A stretch of DNA of 10,863 bases from Synergistaceae bacterium (lineage in GTDB: Bacteria > Synergistota > Synergistia > Synergistales > Aminobacteriaceae), in contig WRBZ01000020.1 in assembly GCA_009784305.1 (NCBI GenBank), positions 1-10,863 on the forward strand. The letters are read 5' to 3'. How positions within the stretch are numbered: position 1 is the first letter of the stretch; each line of letters begins with the position of its first letter. Positions 6,721-10,863 of the stretch are shown here, piece after piece. The notes under the pieces are model-generated. The model worked only from the letters and a program-made list of their open reading frames with translations, was not told the DNA's origin and did no database searches. Made by a program: the position numbers and the translations under genes.

Positions 6721-6830
6721 ACCTCCGAGCTTGCTTATCCTAAAAGTTACCCCCAGAGTATCCATGGATTGCAAGCCGATAGGGCCAGTAAGGAAACTAA
6801 TTGGCCTCCCGTATTTGGCAAGGAGGAACG
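6721..6830 (+). ncRNA. Candidate Moco/Tuco (molybdenum or tungsten cofactor) riboswitch
   Basis: The leader of the tungstate operon folds into a compact aptamer. The closing stem is CCTCC (6722-6726) with GGAGG (6822-6826). The second stem is GCTTGC (6729-6734) with GCAAGC (6771-6776) and continues inward as ATCC/GGAT (6737-6740 with 6766-6769). A long hairpin of GGCCAGT against AATTGGCC type (6783-6806) is capped by AGGAAACT, a GAAA tetraloop. Next to the inner stem CCTAA faces CATGG, close to the 11-base GAAA-tetraloop receptor. From memory, a GNRA loop and receptor are part of the Moco RNA motif, and forms lacking the P3 stem were proposed to sense the tungsten cofactor. Location before tupABC and a terminator that competes with the closing stem support the call. 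The class is assigned by eye; a covariance-model search would settle it. Confidence 0.72.
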
Positions 6831-6896
6831 AATACAGGCGCAAATTTAAAGTTCTAATTAATCTGACTTTTTACTTTGACGTTTGAAATGTTCAAT

Positions 6897-6939
6897 CCTC
6901 CTTGCTCATTTTATGAGTTCAAGGAGGGTTTTTATTTTT
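6897..6939 (+). terminator. Riboswitch-controlled intrinsic terminator before tupA
   Basis: CCTCCTTG (6897-6904) pairs with CAAGGAGG (6920-6927), extended by CTCAT/ATGAG inside. The hairpin is followed by GTTTTTATTTTT, a clear U-run at 6929-6939. It ends 31 bases before the tupA start. Its 5' arm is also perfectly complementary to GCAAGGAGG (6818-6826) at the 3' end of the aptamer. When the aptamer's closing stem is open that pairing would form an antiterminator. Ligand binding would therefore favour the terminator and switch the operon off. Confidence 0.88.
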
Positions 6940-6970
6940 GGAAGCAAGAAAAATTTTGGAGGTGTTTTAT

Positions 6971-7813
6971 TTGAAAAGGAAAGTACTTTTGATGGTGGCA
7001 ATAACAGCAATTTTAGTTTTTTTTACAGCAGGAATGGTTTTGTCGATTCCGCTTCCTGTCTTGCGGATGGCTACAACAACAAGCACCGATAATACCGGGC
7101 TTCTCGATTATCTGGCGCCATTTGTGACAGAGCAGCTTGGAATTGACCTGCAATGGGTGTCCGTTGGCTCTGGGGCGGCAATCAAGCATGGCGAAAATGG
7201 GGACGTCGATATTATTTTAACCCATGACCCCGCGGCAGAGGATAAATTTGAAGCAAGCGGAGCCGGAGTCTATCGCAAGTATGTCATGTATAACGATTAT
7301 ATTGTAATAGGACCGAAAAATGACCCTGCGGGGATAAAAGGGCTTTCAACAGCGGAAGCTTTCAATAAAATAGCAAATTCCGGGTCGGTATTCGCAAGCC
7401 GCGCGGACAAATCCGGGACACACAGTGCCGAGCTCGCGCAATGGGGACACGCCGGCATACAGGTTCCTGACAAAGAGCAATGGTACCTTGCTACCGGACA
7501 GGGAATGCTTCAGACAATAATTATAGCGGCTGAAAGAGAAGGATATACCCTTACAGACAGAGGCACATACATAACCTATGAGTCAAAAGGCAGCCCGGAG
7601 CTTGTGATACTCGTTGAAGGGGACGAGTCGCTATATAATCAATACAGCATAATGACGGTAAACCCTGAAAAACATCCTAAGACTAATCATGAACTTGCCA
7701 AAAAATTTACGGATTGGTTAATATCACCGGTGACTCAAACTCTAATAGCAGACTTTAAGGTTCAGGATAAGCAACTCTTCTTCCCCAACGCGGAAGATAA
7801 AAACAAGGAGTAG
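6971..7813 (+). CDS. tupA: Tungstate ABC transporter substrate-binding protein TupA
   Basis: This 280-residue periplasmic protein has a Sec signal peptide (KRK, then a hydrophobic run to about residue 26) and the TupA-type binding domain. Visible signatures are ATTTSTDNTGLLDYL (about 34-48, the TTTS oxyanion loop), GDVDIILTH (about 77-85), MYNDYIVIGPKNDPAGI (about 106-122) and SRADKSGTH (about 143-151). The TTTS and SR-D-SGTH motifs distinguish TupA from ModA. The start is TTG at 6971 because GGAGGTG (6958-6964) lies six bases upstream. An earlier in-frame TTG at 6938 falls in the terminator's U-run, lacks a ribosome site and would put extra residues before the signal peptide. It is followed by tupB after a 91-base gap holding a long hairpin. 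Selectivity for tungstate over molybdate follows from family membership and cannot be read from the sequence alone. Confidence 0.93.
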   Translation: MKRKVLLMVAITAILVFFTAGMVLSIPLPVLRMATTTSTDNTGLLDYLAPFVTEQLGIDLQWVSVGSGAAIKHGENGDVDIILTHDPAAEDKFEASGAGVYRKYVMYNDYIVIGPKNDPAGIKGLSTAEAFNKIANSGSVFASRADKSGTHSAELAQWGHAGIQVPDKEQWYLATGQGMLQTIIIAAEREGYTLTDRGTYITYESKGSPELVILVEGDESLYNQYSIMTVNPEKHPKTNHELAKKFTDWLISPVTQTLIADFKVQDKQLFFPNAEDKNKE

Positions 7814-7824
7814 GAAAAGAACTT

Positions 7825-7880
7825 CCCCCTTTTGAAAGTGGGCATATTATGACCTCCAGCCACACCCTTTCAAAAGGGGG
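7825..7880 (+). repeat. Long hairpin between tupA and tupB
   Basis: CCCCCTTTTGAAAG (7825-7838) and CTTTCAAAAGGGGG (7867-7880) form a perfect 14-base-pair stem around a 28-base loop. The right arm continues in a run of seven Gs, followed only by CTTT, so it is a poor terminator. Hairpins between a binding-protein gene and its permease gene often shield the upstream message from 3' decay and so raise binding protein over permease. That role is inferred. The element could also be a copy of a small dispersed repeat. Confidence 0.7.
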
Positions 7881-7904
7881 GGCTTTAGTTAGGAGAATAT
7901 ATAA

Positions 7905-8597
7905 TTGGATTTTATCTACAACGGTTTATTGCAGGGTATAAATTTAATATTTTCCGGAGATGAAGCTGTATGGAGCGCTGTAAAACTTACGCTTGAGCTT
8001 ACTGCGTTATCAATGTGCGCTTCGCTCCTTATCGGCCTTCCTTTAGGATTCATTCTCGGCTATTTTAATTTTCCAACGAAAAGTATATTGCGAACTATAG
8101 TAGATACCTGCCTTTCGCTTCCAACGGTTGTAGTGGGGCTTCTGGTTTACGCTTTCATATCAAACGCAGGGCCATTAGGACAATACAAACTACTTTTCAC
8201 TATTCCAGGAATAGCTATTGGTCAAACGATTCTTGCTCTTCCCATAGTTATAGCTCTCACAGCAAATGCTATCGAATCGCTCGATAATAGGCTGCGCCTC
8301 ACTTTATTAACCCTTGGTGCAGGAGCCTTTTCAGCCGCTGTGACAACGCTGTGGGAAGCGAGGTATCAAGTCATAGCGGCGGCAGTAACCGCATGCGGAA
8401 GGATAACCGCCGAAGTCGGAGTGTCAATGATGCTTGGCGGAAATATAAAATGGCGGACCCGTACAATAACAACGGCAATAACCCTCGAAACCAATAAGGG
8501 CGAATTTGCGGCAGGAATAGCGCTCGGAGTTATTCTTCTTTCACTTGCGCTCATCCTGAATACTTTTCTGGCTTTTGCGAAGAGGCGTGACAAATGA
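7905..8597 (+). CDS. tupB: Tungstate ABC transporter permease TupB
   Basis: This 230-residue integral membrane protein has about five to six helices and the binding-protein-dependent permease fold. The cytoplasmic EAA-type loop lies at about 123-155 (ESLDNRLRLTLLTLGAGAF...). The stretch ACGRITAEVGVSMMLGGNI (about 163-181) is a strongly conserved TupB sequence. It forms the membrane channel for tungstate with TupC as motor. The start is TTG at 7905, with AGGAG (7891-7895) nine bases upstream. It overlaps tupC by four bases (ATGA), which implies coupled translation of the two inner subunits. Confidence 0.92.
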   Translation: MDFIYNGLLQGINLIFSGDEAVWSAVKLTLELTALSMCASLLIGLPLGFILGYFNFPTKSILRTIVDTCLSLPTVVVGLLVYAFISNAGPLGQYKLLFTIPGIAIGQTILALPIVIALTANAIESLDNRLRLTLLTLGAGAFSAAVTTLWEARYQVIAAAVTACGRITAEVGVSMMLGGNIKWRTRTITTAITLETNKGEFAAGIALGVILLSLALILNTFLAFAKRRDK

Positions 8598-9238
8598 TAT
8601 ACGAACTTGAGAATTTGCGATGCTCATATAAGGACAGATTAGCTCTCGATATACCATACCTCGCCATAGAGAGGGGATCCACGGTTGGGTTCGTTGGCCG
8701 CAACGGAAGCGGCAAAAGCACGCTGCTCAAGGCTCTTGGGTTTTTGCAACCTTACGAGGGAACTTTGAAATTTTTCGGTAATATAAATCCAAGCAGGAAT
8801 GAAAAACGTAAAGTAACATTGCTTTTACAGGAACATTTCCTGTTACGCAGAAGCGTTTTTGAAAACGTCGCTTACGGGCTTCGCCTGAGGCATATTCCGA
8901 ACGGTGAGATTAAATCAAGAGTGGAAGAAGCCCTGACAAGCGTAGGGCTTGAACCTGAGCTTTTTGCCCGTCGCCAATGGTATGCGCTGTCGGGGGGAGA
9001 ATCCCAGAGGGTTGCCCTGGCTGCAAGGCTTGCCCTCAAACCTGAAGTGCTGCTGCTCGACGAGCCAACCGCAAACATTGACGAAGATAGTTCCATACTT
9101 GTGAACAATGTCTTGACAAAAATCAAAGAAAAAGGGACAACTATTATAATTGCCTCTCACGATATCACATGGCTTAATGAACTGATCAATTCGGAAAAAG
9201 ACAAAATATTGACCCTGCGCGGAGGAGTAATTTCGTAA
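8594..9238 (+). CDS. tupC: Tungstate ABC transporter ATP-binding protein TupC
   Basis: This 214-residue cytoplasmic ATPase has all the nucleotide-binding motifs in order: Walker A GRNGSGKST (35-43), Q-loop Gln79, signature LSGGESQR (132-139), Walker B VLLLDEP (152-158) and switch His189 in IIASHD. It has no C-terminal molybdate-binding (MOP) domain of the kind found in ModC, matching the short TupC type. Regulation by ligand would therefore not act through this subunit. The ATG overlaps the tupB stop and has only a weak AGAGG upstream, so translation probably depends on tupB. No terminator is visible after its stop, and some transcription may continue into the MFS gene. Confidence 0.92.
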   Translation: MIYELENLRCSYKDRLALDIPYLAIERGSTVGFVGRNGSGKSTLLKALGFLQPYEGTLKFFGNINPSRNEKRKVTLLLQEHFLLRRSVFENVAYGLRLRHIPNGEIKSRVEEALTSVGLEPELFARRQWYALSGGESQRVALAARLALKPEVLLLDEPTANIDEDSSILVNNVLTKIKEKGTTIIIASHDITWLNELINSEKDKILTLRGGVIS

Positions 9239-9257
9239 AGAATTAGAGTTCCGGATT

Positions 9258-9266
9258 TGCTATAAT
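9258..9266 (+). promoter_or_regulatory. Extended -10 promoter for the MFS-ankyrin pair
   Basis: TGCTATAAT holds a perfect TATAAT (9261-9266) with the TGn extension, in the 61-base gap between tupC and the MFS gene. No good -35 is seen at 16-18 bases. A start at about 9273 would give a 27-base leader. This would let the MFS and ankyrin genes be expressed outside riboswitch control. Confidence 0.55.
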
Positions 9267-9299
9267 TGCTGTAAAGAAAGTGAAATGGGGAATTATTGA

Positions 9300-10451
9300 A
9301 TGCGGCTTATAGCTTATCTCATAGCGATTACATGGGCAATTTATTGTTATTCGAACGCGTATTTTTTCATGCCCGTATACCTTGATTTGAACGGATTCCC
9401 CAAGGAGCTTACCGGTATCCTCGTTGGAGCTTTTTATGTGGCAACGACTCTTGTGCGGCCTATTGGCGGATTTATAACTGAACGTGCCGGCATAAAAATA
9501 ACCCTCATTACCTCGGCCTCAATCTGCATTTTCGCGGCGGCGTTAAAATTTTTTACACTATCGTTCACGCCGCTCTTGTTGATTCGCATCCTCATGGGCT
9601 GTTCTTTCGGAACGTTCATAGTGGCGCTCACCACATATCAGTCGTTGACCGTTCCGGAGGAGTCCCGCGGCGTCACTTTCGCGTATATATCCATAGGCTC
9701 GCTCGCGTGTTTGGTGACTGTGGTACCCTTGGCCGACCTGTTTTTGTCATTATCTTTCGAAAAGCTTTTCCTGTCCCTGTCAATGATGACGGCAGTTCTC
9801 TGTCTGATTCTCTCAATAAAACTTCCTCCATTGCCTGATAAAGTAAAAAGCGCCACTGAGAATAAGAAGTGGGGAACGTGGAGAGAGCTTTACGAGAATA
9901 CTCCTTTTTGGAGAATAGTCGCTTCAAACGCGCTGTTTAACATTTGCGATGCGGCAAACATTTATCTGCCTGCATTTGCCATAGCATTGGGGCTTGTGCC
10001 TTCATCGTTCGCCGTATCCATAGCAATAGCAGCCTTTACGGCAAGGACTTTAGGGAAGAATGTTTTCACTATTTTCCCTCGCTACGCCCTTGCCGGCCCG
10101 TCGCTTTTCATCATGGCACTATCGCTTTTTCTCAGCACATACGCGACAAGCAATGCTTTATTCTCCATATGCGGGATGATTTTCGGTGTGGGAATGGGTT
10201 ACGGATACCCCGCGCATCTTTCACTTATAGGAGATCTTGCTCCTGAAAAATTACGCGCCAAACTATCGTCCTTAGTCCATTTCTGTATTGATACAGGCTG
10301 GTTTATTATTCCTCTGTACATGGGGTTCGCAATCCCGCGTATCGGAGAAGTCGGAGCGTTTAAGGCGCTCTCAATAGTCTGTATGATTTCAGGAGTTTTG
10401 GTTACCGTCATGTGGACCCGGTACGGGAAAGTAAAACAGGCGGCTAAATAA
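9300..10451 (+). CDS. Major facilitator superfamily transporter, substrate unknown
   Basis: This 383-residue protein has about 12 hydrophobic helices in two halves split by a charged loop at about residue 185-205 (PDKVKSATENKKWGTWREL). Between helices 2 and 3, GGFITERAGIK (about 57-67) is a form of the MFS motif A (G-x-x-x-D-R-x-G-R-R) in which Glu replaces Asp. RILMGCSFGTF matches the helix-4 pattern with a membrane Arg. The length and lack of a long central loop suit small drug, sugar or organic-anion carriers. The substrate cannot be told. The ATG at 9300 has a GGGG-type ribosome site nine bases upstream. The gene ends in a one-base TAATG overlap with the ankyrin gene, so the two are co-translated. 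Nothing ties it to tungstate beyond position. Confidence 0.85.
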   Translation: MRLIAYLIAITWAIYCYSNAYFFMPVYLDLNGFPKELTGILVGAFYVATTLVRPIGGFITERAGIKITLITSASICIFAAALKFFTLSFTPLLLIRILMGCSFGTFIVALTTYQSLTVPEESRGVTFAYISIGSLACLVTVVPLADLFLSLSFEKLFLSLSMMTAVLCLILSIKLPPLPDKVKSATENKKWGTWRELYENTPFWRIVASNALFNICDAANIYLPAFAIALGLVPSSFAVSIAIAAFTARTLGKNVFTIFPRYALAGPSLFIMALSLFLSTYATSNALFSICGMIFGVGMGYGYPAHLSLIGDLAPEKLRAKLSSLVHFCIDTGWFIIPLYMGFAIPRIGEVGAFKALSIVCMISGVLVTVMWTRYGKVKQAAK

Positions 10452-10863
10452 TGCTTGCCCTTGCGATAATTTTTTCACTCTCATTTTTTGAAATTTGCGC
10501 CACGGGCACCCCTGAGCTGGTAAAAAGCTATATTCACGCAGGCGTTTCGATTGAGGCGCGCGATGAAGAAGGGCGCACCGCGTTGATGCACGCGGCGCAA
10601 TATAATAAGAATCCGGAGGTAATAAAACTCCTTGTAAGGGAAGGCGCGGCTCTTGAAGCAAGAGGGAGACGCGGCTCATACAGAGGGCAAACCGCTCTGA
10701 TGATAGCTGCAGCGTATAACCGGAATCCGGACGTGACAAAAGCGCTGCTTCAATGCGGGGCGGTAATCGACGCAAGGGACCGCGACGGATTCACTGCGCT
10801 GCTGCTGGCAGAACTATACAATCCAAACCCTGAGGTCGCGGAATTGCTCAAGAGAGCCGGCGC
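10451..10863 (+). CDS. Ankyrin-repeat protein, 3' end outside the window
   Basis: The frame is open from ATG at 10451 to the last base (137 codons visible). It begins MLALAIIFSLSFFEICATG, then a partial repeat TPELVKSYIHAGVSIEARD, followed by full ankyrin repeats with the G-x-TALM-x-AA pattern at about 41-49, 79-87 and 113-119. The inner helices carry NPEV/NPDV motifs at about 54, 92 and 126. The second junction has a four-residue insert (RGRRGSY region). The hydrophobic start might be a signal peptide, but FFEICATGTPELV also reads as the first ankyrin helix, so the location is unsettled. Start and coupling to the MFS gene rest on the TAATG overlap. Ankyrin repeats bind other proteins; no partner or enzymatic domain is visible in this part. 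Confidence 0.88.
   Translation, partial: MLALAIIFSLSFFEICATGTPELVKSYIHAGVSIEARDEEGRTALMHAAQYNKNPEVIKLLVREGAALEARGRRGSYRGQTALMIAAAYNRNPDVTKALLQCGAVIDARDRDGFTALLLAELYNPNPEVAELLKRAG

Noticed and set aside
6938..6970. An earlier TTG start for tupA
   Set aside because: It falls in the terminator U-run, has no ribosome site and adds residues before the signal peptide; TTG at 6971 has GGAGGTG at good spacing.
10389..10775. A 128-codon minus-strand frame at the right end
   Set aside because: It is opposite the ankyrin gene, whose repeats are clear in the plus frame.

Overview
The window looks like part of a Gram-negative (diderm), probably anaerobic, bacterial chromosome. It holds one type IV pilus operon with inner-membrane alignment proteins (PilM/N/O/P), so a two-membrane envelope is expected, and a complete tungstate uptake operon, which points to tungsten enzymes. 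The pilin's N-terminal half, the ankyrin repeats carrying an 'NPEV' motif and the frequent TTG starts remind me of Synergistota. That placement is from memory and tentative. I see no rRNA, tRNA, CRISPR array or insertion sequence.

Layout. Minus strand, read right to left: a divergent MurJ/MviN-family flippase (6670-5120), an AT-rich 200-bp gap, pilC (4917-3682), a 400-bp gap rich in inverted repeats, a type IV pilin (3273-2824), then pilM, pilN, pilO and a PilP/GspC-like gene (742-161), and finally the first 14 codons of another gene leaving the window at base 1. By gene order this last gene is probably the secretin pilQ. Plus strand, read left to right: an extended -10 promoter, a candidate molybdenum/tungsten-cofactor riboswitch (about 6721-6830) with a terminator (6897-6939), tupA-tupB-tupC (6971-9238), a second extended -10 promoter, an MFS transporter (9300-10451) and an ankyrin-repeat gene that overlaps it by one base and runs off the right edge.

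How the parts work together. PilC is the inner-membrane platform on which the pilin is assembled. PilM/N/O/P link that platform to the outer-membrane secretin. No PilB or PilT ATPase gene is in the window, so the motors must be elsewhere. TupA captures tungstate in the periplasm and TupBC imports it. The leader RNA upstream of tupA can fold in two exclusive ways: the 3' strand of the aptamer's closing stem can instead pair, over nine perfect base pairs, with the 5' arm of the terminator. That is the design of a ligand-induced transcription OFF switch, which fits feedback control of tungstate uptake by the finished cofactor.

The most notable points are this switch, the loss of the charged residues expected in a lipid II flippase from the MurJ-like protein, the degenerate nucleotide-binding motifs in PilM, a 26-base perfect hairpin inside pilM, and TTG starts in about half of the genes.
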